A stretch of 64,000 nt of DNA from Polyangiaceae bacterium (GCA_020849655.1 JADLFU010000062.1:1-64000), one strand, 5' to 3'; counted from the stretch's first letter, positions 1-8,535 are shown. Notes: a model not told the origin generated them from the letters alone. Numbers and translations: made by a program.

Positions 1-162
1 CGTCGAGCACGGTTTCACCCAAGGCGGCCGAAGGACGCGAGGAATGAGGCGCTCGCGATGAAGGGACCCCGAAATCCGTGCTGAGCCGCCGCGCCCTTGA
101 CGACAGCGGCGTCGAGCGCCATGACTGCGCGACTGGTTCGCGTTTTCAACAAGGAGACTCCG

Positions 163-981
163 ATGACGACCGCACACGCTCTGTCCGATTTGCCTGGCGC
201 CCACCTCGATCCGAGCCGGATGCCGGGGCACTGGCTGCTCGCCCGGATGGGCAAGCGCGTCCTGCGCCCGGGCGGCCTCGAGCTGACGCGCGCGATGCTG
301 GACGAGCTCGCGATCACGGAGGCGGACGACGTCGTCGAGCTCGCGCCGGGGCTGGGCGCGACGACGCGGCTCGTCCTCGAGAGGGGCCCGGCGACCTACG
401 TCGGCGTCGAGCGTGACCCGGCGGCCGCGCGCGCGACGTCCCGGCTGCTGCGCGCGGGGCGGGATGAGTGTCGAGAGGGCACGGCGTCGAAGACGGGCCT
501 CGGCGACGGCGCGGCGAGCGTCGTGTTCGGCGAGGCGATGCTGACGATGCACACTGTCGACCAGAAGGCCGCCATCGTCCAGGAGGCCCACCGCGTGCTC
601 CGCGACGGCGGCCGCTACGGCATCCACGAGCTCGCGCTCGCGCCCGAGGCCCTGCCCGACGCGCGGAAGGCGGAGATCGAGGCCGCGCTGTCGGATGCCA
701 TCCACGTCGGCGCGCGGCCGCTCACGACGGGGGAGTGGCGGGCGACGCTCGAGGCGGCCGGGTTCGAGATCAGGGCCACCCGGACGGCGCCGATGCACTT
801 GCTCGAGCCCGCGCGGCTGGTGGCCGACGAGGGGTTGCTGGGCGCGCTGCGGATCGCGGTGAACGTGCTCCGCGCGCCCGCCGCGCGGGCCCGCGTGCGG
901 GCGATGCGCGAGGTGTTCAGGCGCTACGAGGGCAACATGTGCGCGGTGGCGCTCGTCGCTCGCAAGCGACGCGCGCCGTAG
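163..981 (+). CDS. Class I SAM-dependent methyltransferase
   Basis: A 272-residue methyltransferase of the small-molecule (Methyltransf_11) type. Near residues 50-75 it carries the motif I pattern VVELAPGLGATTRLV followed by the acidic VGVERD, which binds S-adenosylmethionine. Further on, the post-motif region has HRVLRDGGRYGIHELAL. The C-terminal third is helical and probably forms the substrate lid; the substrate cannot be inferred. An in-frame ATG lies at 97, but the ATG at 163 has AAGGAG at 151-156 with a 6-nt spacer, so I take 163. No neighbour gives pathway context; the next gene has its own promoter. Confidence is high for the fold and low for the substrate. Confidence 0.85.
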   Translation: MTTAHALSDLPGAHLDPSRMPGHWLLARMGKRVLRPGGLELTRAMLDELAITEADDVVELAPGLGATTRLVLERGPATYVGVERDPAAARATSRLLRAGRDECREGTASKTGLGDGAASVVFGEAMLTMHTVDQKAAIVQEAHRVLRDGGRYGIHELALAPEALPDARKAEIEAALSDAIHVGARPLTTGEWRATLEAAGFEIRATRTAPMHLLEPARLVADEGLLGALRIAVNVLRAPAARARVRAMREVFRRYEGNMCAVALVARKRRAP

Positions 982-1022
982 GTCGGTCGCGTCGGTCGCG
1001 CTTGACACTGGGAGCAGCAGGG

Positions 1023-1051
1023 TTGCCACGACGGTGTCCGCTGGATACCGT
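1023..1051 (+). promoter_or_regulatory. sigma70-type promoter of the pectinacetylesterase-like gene
   Basis: TTGCCA (1023-1028), 17-nt spacer, TACCGT (1046-1051). The ATG at 1060 follows after 8 nt with no Shine-Dalgarno, so the transcript would be leaderless or carry a leader of 1-3 nt. Confidence 0.5.
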
Positions 1052-1059
1052 ATCGACCC

Positions 1060-2664
1060 ATGAGAGCCCTGCGCTGTGCACCCCTCGCGATCTCGATCGT
1101 GTTGTTGGTGGCCTGCGGGTCCTCGTCGAGCGATGACGCCGCGCCAGCCGCCACCGCGGGCGGCGCGGGCGGCGGCTCTGCAGGTGCTGGGGGCAGCGTG
1201 GCCGGCGCGGGCGGCAGCTCTGCAGGTGCTGGGGGCAGCGTGGCCGGCGCGGGCGGCAACGGCGGCAGCCCCGCAGGTGCAGGAGGCGCGGGCGGCGCCA
1301 CGGCAGGCGCAGGTGGTGCTACGGCGGGCGCGGGCGGCGCGTCGACGTGCGCGTGCGTCGCAGGATCGTCGAAGGCGTGCAGCGAGCTCGGCAAGCTGTA
1401 CGCCGCGGACGGCAAGCAGGCCACCTGCAAGGCCGACTGCTCCGCGTGGGACGTCGCCGCGTGCACCACCGAGGCCACCGGCACGAAGCAGGAGTACGTG
1501 TACCCGGGCCTGCGAGATCCCCGGTTCGCCGGCGCGAAGTGCAACGACGGCAGCCCGTTCTGGTTTCGGGTGAGCCTCACCGGGAGCCGCCGCTGGGTCG
1601 TGTCGTTCGAGGGCGGCGGCGCGTGCGACGGCGCCACCATCCCCTGCCAGCCGCGCTACGCCGCGGCGCCGCCGCTCTTCTCGTCGAAGAACGATCCCAA
1701 GGACGGCACTGTCGCGCCGTGGAAGGAGCCGGGCTCCGGGGGCATCGTCTCGCGCAGCAAGACCCTGAACCCGACCTTCGCCGACGCCAACATGGTCAGC
1801 GGCAACTACTGCTCGAGCGATCTGTGGACCGGCACCGCGACGACGGCGGTGAAGGGTGACATCCCGTTCGACCTCCTCTTCGCGGGCCGCCTGAACGCCC
1901 GCGCGATGGTCCAGACGCTGATCGAGCGGTACGGCCTCGACGACGCGAAGGATCTCGACATCATCGTCACCGGGCAGAGCGCTGGCGGCAACGGCGCGCG
2001 CAACAACGCTGATCTCTTCGCGGACGCCTTCCCGAAGGCCAAGGCGGCCAGCCGCCTCTGGTTGCTCCCCTCCGCCGGGTTTCAGCTGTACGACTGGAGC
2101 CGGCCGGGCGCTGGCGTGATGGGCTCCGACCTGCCCGACCCCGAGTCGTGGAAGCTCATCTTCCCGCGCTGGTCGGCCGAGGCGAACGCCAAGTGCACGG
2201 CGATGGTCGCCGCCGAGGGCCTCGACGTGAGCGCGTGCCTCACCGGGCTGTACTCGACCAGGTCGATGGTGCGGGCGGAGCCCCAGGGCTACGGCCTGCG
2301 CGTCCTCGACGCCACCAACCGCGCCGATCCGGTCTACCTCAAGTACCACATGGTGGGCCCCGCGCTGCCCACCTTCGACGCCATCGTGGATCAGTGGGAG
2401 CCGATCGCGACCAAGGAGATGCTGGACAGCGAGCTGCGGTGGATGTTCTCGCCCGCGCACCGTGGCGAGCCCAACCTGCACGGCGTGTTCGACGTGTGGG
2501 CGTCGCCGCTCGTCCCCGCGTACGACGCCAGCAAGGATCCCTGCAAGTCGCCCTGGCCCGCGTCGATCAAGACGTTCCGCGATCTGGTCGACGCCTGGTA
2601 CGCGGACAAATCCCCCGCGACGAGCGGCATCAAGGTGTGCCTCCCCGACGGCTGGCCAGAGTGA
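1060..2664 (+). CDS. Pectinacetylesterase/NOTUM-family lipoprotein
   Basis: A 534-residue secreted serine esterase. It begins with a lipoprotein signal ending in the lipobox LVAC (Cys19). A Gly/Ala/Ser linker of about 70 residues follows, then a short Cys-rich segment (CACVAGSSKACS...CKADCSAWDVAAC), then the catalytic domain. The domain shows VVSFEGGGACD, the oxyanion-side motif of pectinacetylesterases, and the nucleophile elbow GQSAGGNGARNN, with later Asp and His candidates (NLHGVFDVW). The family removes acetyl or acyl groups from polysaccharides or, in NOTUM, from lipidated proteins; the substrate here is unknown. The linker contains two 42-bp tandem copies (about 1175-1258). The gene converges on the DUF4185 gene with only 7 bp between the stops. 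Confidence 0.85.
   Translation: MRALRCAPLAISIVLLVACGSSSSDDAAPAATAGGAGGGSAGAGGSVAGAGGSSAGAGGSVAGAGGNGGSPAGAGGAGGATAGAGGATAGAGGASTCACVAGSSKACSELGKLYAADGKQATCKADCSAWDVAACTTEATGTKQEYVYPGLRDPRFAGAKCNDGSPFWFRVSLTGSRRWVVSFEGGGACDGATIPCQPRYAAAPPLFSSKNDPKDGTVAPWKEPGSGGIVSRSKTLNPTFADANMVSGNYCSSDLWTGTATTAVKGDIPFDLLFAGRLNARAMVQTLIERYGLDDAKDLDIIVTGQSAGGNGARNNADLFADAFPKAKAASRLWLLPSAGFQLYDWSRPGAGVMGSDLPDPESWKLIFPRWSAEANAKCTAMVAAEGLDVSACLTGLYSTRSMVRAEPQGYGLRVLDATNRADPVYLKYHMVGPALPTFDAIVDQWEPIATKEMLDSELRWMFSPAHRGEPNLHGVFDVWASPLVPAYDASKDPCKSPWPASIKTFRDLVDAWYADKSPATSGIKVCLPDGWPE
1175..1258 (+). repeat. Two 42-bp tandem repeats encoding a Gly/Ala/Ser linker
   Basis: Two near-perfect consecutive 42-bp copies (14 codons each) inside the linker of the esterase lipoprotein. 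They keep frame and encode the SAGAGGSVAGAGGS type of sequence. Confidence 0.8.
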
Positions 2665-2671
2665 CCGAGCC

Positions 2672-4240
2672 TCAGGGGGCGCTGAACGTCGCCTGTAGCA
2701 GCGCCACGTCGTAGGGGTTCCACGTCGACATCGTATAGGTGAGCGTGAACGTGCCCGGGGCGGGCCCCACCGCGACGCTCGGCAGCAGGTACGTCCCGTA
2801 GAACCCTCCCTTGTCACAGTGGATGATGCGCCCCGGCGCGCAGGTGTCCCCCACGCAGCAGTACTTGGCGAGGAACCCAGGATCGCCCATGTCGTGCACC
2901 GTGATGGCGGCGCTCCACGGCCCCTCGGGCGCCGGGGCGAAGCGCGCGACGATCCGGTTGCCGGACGACAGGTCCTCCGCGAGGAACACCCAGCGGCCGA
3001 TCGCGGGGAAATAGCGCGCGGAGGTCTCGCCGAAGCCCGGCTCCGTGAAGATGGGCGCCGCGGGCGACGAGGCCCCGACCCACGAGTGTGTGGCGGCGTC
3101 GAAGCGCTCGAACCCGCCGGGGGTGGCGAGCTTGCTCAGCTCTTTCCGCGCGAGGTGCACGGCGCACGCCCGGTAGGCGCCCGTCCCGAACAGGTACACG
3201 TACGCGCCCTGCACCTCGGCCGCCACGTTGATGAAGTCGCCGCGGAGCGAGCCCGCGGCGTCGAACCGCTGGTCGACGCCGTACAGGATGTCGTAGCCGG
3301 GCGTGCCGCTGGTGGAGGGCGCGCTCCACCGCGCGAGGTACGACGCCTTCATCGTGAGATCGCTGGGCCCCACCACGGTGGTGTAGAAGAGGTAGATCGA
3401 TCCGCCGTGCGAGAACGCCCCCGACGGCACCTCGAAGCTGCCTGGCAACGCCTTGAACTCCCCGTGCCCCGCCGGGTTGTGGATGTACTCGCCGAGGTCG
3501 TGCCCGCTCGGGGCCGTCATCGCGCCCGCGGCGAAGTCGGCGGTGATCGCCGGGTCGAGGGTGTGGCCGAGCCCCTCCCCCGGGACCCGCAGGAACCTGA
3601 GATCGTGGCAGAGCAGCGACGGATCGGCGGCGACCGCGCTCGCCGGATCGAGCGCGTACCCGACGGCGTCGGGCGACGACTCGCTGATCGGCCAGATGCC
3701 CTTGTACCCGAGGGTGTCACCGAAGAAGAGGTACAGCGATCCTTCGTGCTCGACCGGGACGCCGAGATCGGTGCCGCTCACGTTCGCGCGGGTGTGCGTC
3801 TGGTTGGCTGTCGGATCGAGCTGGTGCGCCTCGTTGATGAGCTTGCACAGCAGCTTCGTGCCAGAGAGCTTCGGCGTCGTCAGTGGGCCGCCGCCCGCCG
3901 CTCCGCCTCCTCCGCCGCTGGTGGCGCCCGCGGTCCCTCCGCCGCTGGCGCCCGCGGATCCCGCCTGGCTGGCTCCCCCTCCGCCACTGCTGGCACCTGC
4001 AGCCCCGCCGGCGCTCGCGCCACCCCCACCACTGTTGGCTCCAGCGGCCCCTCCGCCGCTCACGCCGCCGGGCCCTCCGATGTGCGCGCCCGCGCCGCTC
4101 CCGCCGGCGCCTCCGGTCGCGCCGCCTCCGTTGTTCACGCCGGTGATCGCCTGCCGCTCGGCGTCCTCGCCTCCGCTCTGGCACGCGCCGAGCGCGAGCG
4201 CCGTCGCGAGCGCGACCCAGAGGCCGTCACCCGCGCGCAC
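2672..4240 (-). CDS. DUF4185-domain lipoprotein
   Basis: A 522-residue lipoprotein. The signal peptide ends in LGAC, followed by a roughly 90-residue Gly/Ala/Ser linker and then a domain matching DUF4185, a beta-propeller-like family related to glycosidase folds. Its signature TDLGVPVEHEGSLYLFFGDTLG-like stretch is at about residues 158-180, followed by repeated blades (GSIYLFYTTVVG, GAYVYLFGTGAY, GRWVFLAEDL). Members are thought to act on carbohydrates but none of the neighbours prove it. The start is GTG at 4240, preceded by GAGGGAGG, and it overlaps the end of the carboxymuconolactone-decarboxylase-like gene by 14 bp, so the two are translationally coupled. The Gly-rich linker resembles those of the esterase at 1060 and the phosphatase at 34211. 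Confidence 0.8.
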   Translation of the reverse strand: MRAGDGLWVALATALALGACQSGGEDAERQAITGVNNGGGATGGAGGSGAGAHIGGPGGVSGGGAAGANSGGGGASAGGAAGASSGGGGASQAGSAGASGGGTAGATSGGGGGAAGGGPLTTPKLSGTKLLCKLINEAHQLDPTANQTHTRANVSGTDLGVPVEHEGSLYLFFGDTLGYKGIWPISESSPDAVGYALDPASAVAADPSLLCHDLRFLRVPGEGLGHTLDPAITADFAAGAMTAPSGHDLGEYIHNPAGHGEFKALPGSFEVPSGAFSHGGSIYLFYTTVVGPSDLTMKASYLARWSAPSTSGTPGYDILYGVDQRFDAAGSLRGDFINVAAEVQGAYVYLFGTGAYRACAVHLARKELSKLATPGGFERFDAATHSWVGASSPAAPIFTEPGFGETSARYFPAIGRWVFLAEDLSSGNRIVARFAPAPEGPWSAAITVHDMGDPGFLAKYCCVGDTCAPGRIIHCDKGGFYGTYLLPSVAVGPAPGTFTLTYTMSTWNPYDVALLQATFSAP

Positions 4241-4811
4241 GGACGACCTCCCTCGCAGGCTCGCCGCGCCGCGTGTCGGGCGAGAGGCGGAGCGCCGCGA
4301 TGGTGGTCGCCAGCATCTCGTAGTGACCGACGAGCAGGCAGACCTCGACCAGCTCGCCCTCCGACAGGTGACCGGCTGCGCGCGCCCACGCCTCGTCGCT
4401 CGCGCCCCTCGTCGTCACCAGCTCCTCCACGAGCGCGAGCAGCGCCGCCTCCCGGTCGCTCCAGCCGGGCGCCGCCGCGCCGTGCTCCACCCGCGCGAGC
4501 GCGGCCGCGTCGACCCCCGCGCGCCGGGCGAGGCGCTCGTGGTGGGCGATCTCGTACGCGCACTGGCGCAGGTGCCCGACCCGCAGGATGAGCAGCTCCG
4601 TCTCGGCGCGCCCGAGCGAGCCGCCGGGCATCAGGTGCGCGGCGAAGAGCAGCCACGCGCGGAACAGCGACGGCCGCCGGGCGAGCGCGTCGAACAGGTG
4701 CACCCGCTCGACCCCGGTGCTCCACGCGGCGGCCCGGCAGACGAGCCAGTTCACCGGGCCGAGGGAGGCGAGACGCGCGGGGCCGAGGCGAGGGCGGGGA
4801 TCGTCGAGCAC
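4227..4811 (-). CDS. Carboxymuconolactone decarboxylase/AhpD-like protein
   Basis: A 194-residue all-helical protein of the CMD/AhpD superfamily. The core stretch is ETELLILRVGHLRQCAYEIAHH at about residues 69-91, where family members have the ExxxxxR...C/E-x-x-H proton relay. Only one Cys is present there (HLRQCAYEIAHH), so the CxxC of AhpD-type peroxidase partners is absent. A decarboxylase- or dehydratase-like role is therefore more likely than disulfide reduction. The start is GTG at 4811. The gene lies 30 bp downstream of the TetR gene on the same strand, with a GTATAC palindrome in the gap, and overlaps the following lipoprotein gene. Co-regulation with the TetR/SDR pair is inferred. 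Confidence 0.8.
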   Translation of the reverse strand: MLDDPRPRLGPARLASLGPVNWLVCRAAAWSTGVERVHLFDALARRPSLFRAWLLFAAHLMPGGSLGRAETELLILRVGHLRQCAYEIAHHERLARRAGVDAAALARVEHGAAAPGWSDREAALLALVEELVTTRGASDEAWARAAGHLSEGELVEVCLLVGHYEMLATTIAALRLSPDTRRGEPAREVVRARG

Positions 4812-4830
4812 CGGCGGATGATAAACAGAC

Positions 4831-4838
4831 TGTATACA
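4831..4838. promoter_or_regulatory. TGTATACA palindrome, possible TetR half-operator
   Basis: An 8-bp perfect palindrome TGTATACA in the 30-bp gap between the TetR gene and the CMD-like gene. It shares the GTATAC core with the operator-like sites at 5601 and 6346. The core is AT-rich and rare in this sequence. Confidence 0.4.
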
Positions 4839-4841
4839 TGG

Positions 4842-5552
4842 TCAAGCGCGCGGACGCCGGCGTCGCGCGGCAGGCGCCTCGGGCATCGGCCCGACGAGGC
4901 GCCCCTCGCCCGCGAGCGCGCCGGTCGCCATGCGCACCATCACACCGCGGGCGCGCGCCACCGCGTCGTCGCGGACGTCGCGCCCCTCGTCACCCGCCTC
5001 GAGCACCCTGCGGGTCACCCCCTCGAGCGCCAGCAGGAGCCCCTCGATCAGCAGCGGATCGACCGGGAGGCCGGCGCGCTGGTCGACGCCGGGCTGCAGG
5101 AGCGCGGCGAGGGTGACGTGCGCCTGCATCCGCGTCGCGTGCAGCGCCGACTCGTGCCGCTGCGCCTCGCCCCCGAGCACGAAGACGAGGCGCCCGAGCG
5201 CGCGCGCGTTCTTCAGGTGGGCGTCGATGCACCGCTCGATCTGCCGCAGCGACTCCGGCTCCTCGGCGACGATCTCTCGGCACTCGCCGAGCAGCCGATC
5301 GACGCCCATCTTGTACAGCGCGAGCGCGACGTCCTCCTTGCTGTCGAACAGGCGGTAGAACGTCCGCCGCGAGATCCCGGACGCCACGAGCAGGTGGGAC
5401 ACCGACGCCGCGCGCACGCCGTGCTCCGCGAACACCGTCGCCGCGCCCTGCAGCACCATCGCGGTCGCGACGAGCGGACCAATCTGGACGCCGCGCGCGC
5501 GGGCTCGAGCGGGAGCGGCGCGTCGCTTCGCGGGGGGGGCGCTCGGGGGCAT
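4842..5552 (-). CDS. TetR/AcrR-family transcriptional regulator
   Basis: A 236-residue regulator. After a basic, disordered 20-residue N-terminus comes a typical TetR helix-turn-helix (AATVFAEHGVRAASVSHLLVASGISRRTFYRLFDSKEDVALAL, about residues 36-80). A helical ligand/dimer domain fills the rest. The ATG at 5552 is used. Divergent transcription from the SDR gene at 5624 and a shared inverted repeat in the 71-bp intergenic region suggest that it represses both itself and the SDR. The CMD-like and DUF4185 genes follow on its strand. Its inducer is probably an SDR or CMD substrate, which is inference only. Confidence 0.88.
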   Translation of the reverse strand: MPPSAPPAKRRAAPARARARGVQIGPLVATAMVLQGAATVFAEHGVRAASVSHLLVASGISRRTFYRLFDSKEDVALALYKMGVDRLLGECREIVAEEPESLRQIERCIDAHLKNARALGRLVFVLGGEAQRHESALHATRMQAHVTLAALLQPGVDQRAGLPVDPLLIEGLLLALEGVTRRVLEAGDEGRDVRDDAVARARGVMVRMATGALAGEGRLVGPMPEAPAARRRRPRA

Positions 5553-5600
5553 CGGCCGGAGTATGCCGGACCACGCCCGCCACGGACGCTTGATCTTCGA

Positions 5601-5619
5601 TATACGCGGTGTATACGTC
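5601..5619. promoter_or_regulatory. Probable TetR operator overlapping the SDR promoter
   Basis: Inverted repeat TATAC-N5-GTATA (5601-5615). The right arm extends to GTATACGTC. The TATACG at 5612-5617 is also the best -10 element for the SDR gene, 6 nt before its ATG, so binding would block transcription. An 18-bp version with 16 identities recurs at 6346-6363. Confidence 0.6.
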
Positions 5620-5623
5620 AGGC

Positions 5624-6469
5624 ATGGGCGTCTCCAGTCTCCGGGGCAAGCGCTGCTTCTTGACGGGCGCCGCGAGCGGCATCGGGCGGGCGACGGCCGT
5701 CCTCGCCGGGCGCGAGGGGGCGCGGCTCTTCGTCACCGATCGCGACGCCGAAGGGCTCGCCGAGACGGTCGCCCTCTTGCGCGAGCGCGGCGCCGACGTC
5801 GCCGCGCACCGGGCGCTCGACGTCTCGTCGTACGACGCGGTCGCCGCCTTCGCGCGGGACGTGCACGCCGAGCACGGCAGCATGGACGTCGTGATGAACA
5901 TCGCGGGGATCTCCGTCTGGGGCACCGTCGAGACGCTCACGCACGACCAGTGGCGCCGCGTCGTCGACGTGAACCTCATGGGCCCCATCCACGTCATCGA
6001 GTGCCTCGTCCCCGCGATGATCGAGGCGGGGCGCGGCGGGCACCTCGTCAACGTCTCGTCCGCGGCGGGGCTGTTCGGCCTGCCGTGGCACGCCGCGTAC
6101 AGCGCGTCGAAGTTCGGCCTGCGCGGCGTCTCGGAGGTGCTGCGCTTCGACCTCGAGCGCCACGGGATCGGCGTGAGCCTCGTGTGCCCGGGCGCCGTGC
6201 GCACGGGCCTCGTCGAGACGCTCGAGATCGCCGGCGTCGACGCGAAGAGCCGCGCCGTCGCGCGCCTGCGCCGGCGGTTCGTCGCCCACGCGAAGACGCC
6301 GGAGCAGGCGGCGGAGGCCATCCTGCGCGGCGTCCGCGAGGGCCGATACATGGTGTATACGTCGCTCGACGTGCGGCTCGGCCACTGGCTCGCGTCGCGC
6401 GCGCCGCTGCCGTACGAGCTCGCGATGCGCGCCCTCAACCGCGGCTTCGTCGCGGCGACGCGCGGCTAG
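5624..6469 (+). CDS. Short-chain dehydrogenase/reductase (SDR)
   Basis: A 281-residue classical SDR. It has the Rossmann motif TGAASGIG near the N-terminus, NIAGIS (the NAG motif region), the catalytic Ser of VNVSSAAGLFG and the YSASK motif with Tyr and Lys (AAYSASKFGLRG). It would oxidise or reduce an alcohol/ketone with NAD(P)(H). A GTG at 5609 is also in frame, but it lies inside the operator and -10 element, so the ATG at 5624 is preferred. It faces the TetR gene. A near-copy of the promoter operator sits inside its 3' end at 6346-6363. Confidence 0.9.
   Translation: MGVSSLRGKRCFLTGAASGIGRATAVLAGREGARLFVTDRDAEGLAETVALLRERGADVAAHRALDVSSYDAVAAFARDVHAEHGSMDVVMNIAGISVWGTVETLTHDQWRRVVDVNLMGPIHVIECLVPAMIEAGRGGHLVNVSSAAGLFGLPWHAAYSASKFGLRGVSEVLRFDLERHGIGVSLVCPGAVRTGLVETLEIAGVDAKSRAVARLRRRFVAHAKTPEQAAEAILRGVREGRYMVYTSLDVRLGHWLASRAPLPYELAMRALNRGFVAATRG
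6346..6363. promoter_or_regulatory. Second operator-like site inside the SDR coding region
   Basis: ATACA-TGG-TGTAT is a perfect interrupted palindrome (6346-6358). The full 18-bp site 6346-6363 matches 5602-5619 at 16 positions, including 12 consecutive bases. Its placement inside coding sequence suggests a looping or roadblock operator. Confidence 0.45.
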
Positions 6470-6500
6470 CCAGGCCCCTCACGCGCCCGGGGAAGAGGCG

Positions 6501-7172
6501 CTAGAGGCGCAGCTGCATCACCATCACCCACGTGAAGATCGCGTGCGACACGAGCGACGGCGCGAGGCGCTGCAGCCGCCCGACCCAGAACCCCCAGACG
6601 ACGCCGCACCCGAGCGCCGCGAGCAGCACGAGGGGGTTCCAGCCGACGCCCGGCATCGCGAGCAAGACCAGCGTCGGCGCGTGCGCGAGCGCGTAGAGCC
6701 CCGACGCCGCGAGCCAGCCCCGGCGGTGCCCGAGGCGCTCCTCGAGGATCTGCTGCACGAGCCCGCGCCACGTGAGCTCCTCGAGCAGCGCGGTCGCAGC
6801 GACGAGGGCGGTGGCGAGCGCGTACGCGCCCCTGTCGCGCGGCACCTCGCCGAGCTGCGCGTACAGCCGGACGACGAGCGCGTCGCCCGAGGTGCCGGGG
6901 GGCACGAGCGCCCGGCGGCCGACGTACGCGCCCGCGACGAGCAACAGCGCCGTCGCCGCGCCGAGCGCGATGTCGCCCGAGCGCCAGCGAAACAGGTCGA
7001 GCAGCGTGCCGTCGCGCCACATCCGCGCGACCGCCACGCCGCCGAGCACCAGATACAGCGCGAAGAGCAGCCACATCGCGGCCGGGTTGCCCATCATCGC
7101 GGTCGTGCTCGCGTAGCCGATGGCGGCGGCCACGAGCGCGACGACGGCGGCGACGGCGGGCAGATCGAGCAT
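6501..7172 (-). CDS. CPBP-family intramembrane metalloprotease
   Basis: A 223-residue membrane protein with about six to seven hydrophobic segments. It has the three CPBP (Rce1/Abi) motifs: EELTWRG (EExxxR), the His in YALAHAP and a late SHAIFTW. These residues bind the catalytic metal or activate water in the bilayer. Members process prenylated or signal-bearing proteins or give self-immunity; no partner peptide is visible here. It starts 14 bp after the coaBC stop and may be the last gene of that minus-strand operon. Confidence 0.85.
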   Translation of the reverse strand: MLDLPAVAAVVALVAAAIGYASTTAMMGNPAAMWLLFALYLVLGGVAVARMWRDGTLLDLFRWRSGDIALGAATALLLVAGAYVGRRALVPPGTSGDALVVRLYAQLGEVPRDRGAYALATALVAATALLEELTWRGLVQQILEERLGHRRGWLAASGLYALAHAPTLVLLAMPGVGWNPLVLLAALGCGVVWGFWVGRLQRLAPSLVSHAIFTWVMVMQLRL

Positions 7173-7186
7173 GTCGACGGCGCGCC

Positions 7187-8524
7187 TCAGGCCCCGCGCG
7201 CCCAGAGCGCGCGCGCCCGATCGAGGACGCGGTCGGCGAGCTCGTCCTTCGTCAGCGTGCCCTGCGCGTCGTGGCCCTCGGCAGAGACGAAGAAGGCGCG
7301 GTTGTCGCCCTTGCCGAACGAGTCGCTCGCGTGGTTCGCGACGACGAGATCGACGCGCTTGCTCGCGAGCTTCCCGCGCGCGTACGCGAGCAGCGCGTCG
7401 TCGTCGTCGGTCTCGACCGCGAACCCGACGAGCACCGGCCGCCGGGCCGCGCGCGCGTGGCCGATCTCGGCGAGCAGATCGGGGTTGTCGGTGAGCTCGA
7501 TGGGCGGCGTCGGCGCGCCGGGGCGCTTCTTCTGCTTCGTCGCGTGGGGGGTCGCCGGGCGGTGATCGCTGACGGCGGCGCTCATCACGAGCGCGTCCGC
7601 GAGCGACAGATCCGGGCCGAGCGCCTGCCAGAGGGCCCCACGCATCGCGATCGCCGAGCGCACGTCGACGCGGCGCACGCGCGGCGGCGTCGGGAGGTGC
7701 ACCGGGCCGGAGATCAGCGTCACCTCCGCGCCCCTCGCGGCCGCGCGTCGCGCGACGGCGAAGCCCATCTGGCCCGACGAGCGGTTCGAGAGGAACCTCA
7801 CGGGATCGAGATCCTCGACCGTCGGGCCCGCGGTGACCACGACGCGCAGGCCCGAGAGATCGCGCGGCGTCAGCGCGAAGAGCGCGGCGTCAGCGATGAG
7901 CGCGGGCTCGAGGAGCCGCCCCATGCCCTCGTCGCCCGAGGCCACCTGACCGTCGACCGGCCCGAGCCACTCGACGCGACCGTCGGCCGTCAGCGTGGCG
8001 ACGTTGCGGCGCGTCGCCGGGTGCGCCCACATCGACGGGTGCATGGCGGGGGCGACGAGCAGCGGCTTGTCGCACACGAGCGCGAGCGCCGTGACGAGGC
8101 AGTCCGCGCGCCCCGCCGCGAGCCGCGCGAGGACGTCGGCGGTCGCCGGCGCGATGAGGAGCGCGTCGATCTCGCGCGCCAGCGAGACGTGCAGCTCGCC
8201 GGGCGCGTCCCACATCGTGCGGTGCACCGGCTCGCCGGTGAGCCCCGACAGCGTCGCCGCCCCGAGGAAGGACTCCGCGCTCCGGGTCATCAGCGGGATG
8301 ACTCGCACGCCCGCCTTCACGAGCAGCCTGGCGATCTCCGCGGCCTTGTACGCCGCGACGCTGCCCGTCACCGCGAGCGCCACCGTGGGCCGGCGCGGCG
8401 CCGGCAGCGACAGCGAGGTCTTCGTCTTCGCCACCGTCGTCTTGTCGTCGGACGGCATCCGCGGGCGCGGGGGAGGGGGCGGGGGCGGCAGCGTCGGCGG
8501 ACGTCGCGGGGGCGGAGCGGGCAT
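7187..8524 (-). CDS. coaBC: Bifunctional phosphopantothenoylcysteine decarboxylase / phosphopantothenate-cysteine ligase
   Basis: Catalyses two steps of coenzyme A synthesis. The N-terminal flavoprotein CoaC half has GSVAAYKAAEIARLL, the active-site His of ELHVSLARE, and PAMHPSMW in place of the usual PxMNxxMW. The CoaB half has TAGPTVEDLDPVRFLSNRSSG and the C-terminal Asn/Lys-rich ligase region. The start is uncertain. ATG 8524 lies 11 bp after the CheY stop and adds a polyproline leader. ATG 8458 would give 423 residues, closer to the family's usual 400. The gene is placed last but one in the signalling operon. Confidence 0.92.
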   Translation of the reverse strand: MPAPPPRRPPTLPPPPPPPRPRMPSDDKTTVAKTKTSLSLPAPRRPTVALAVTGSVAAYKAAEIARLLVKAGVRVIPLMTRSAESFLGAATLSGLTGEPVHRTMWDAPGELHVSLAREIDALLIAPATADVLARLAAGRADCLVTALALVCDKPLLVAPAMHPSMWAHPATRRNVATLTADGRVEWLGPVDGQVASGDEGMGRLLEPALIADAALFALTPRDLSGLRVVVTAGPTVEDLDPVRFLSNRSSGQMGFAVARRAAARGAEVTLISGPVHLPTPPRVRRVDVRSAIAMRGALWQALGPDLSLADALVMSAAVSDHRPATPHATKQKKRPGAPTPPIELTDNPDLLAEIGHARAARRPVLVGFAVETDDDDALLAYARGKLASKRVDLVVANHASDSFGKGDNRAFFVSAEGHDAQGTLTKDELADRVLDRARALWARGA

Positions 8525-8535
8525 CCCGGCCGTCG

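Noticed and set aside
981-1008. TTGACA at 1002-1007 as the -35 of the esterase gene
   Set aside because: No -10-like hexamer lies 16-19 nt downstream. TTGCCA at 1023 with TACCGT at 1046 fits better.
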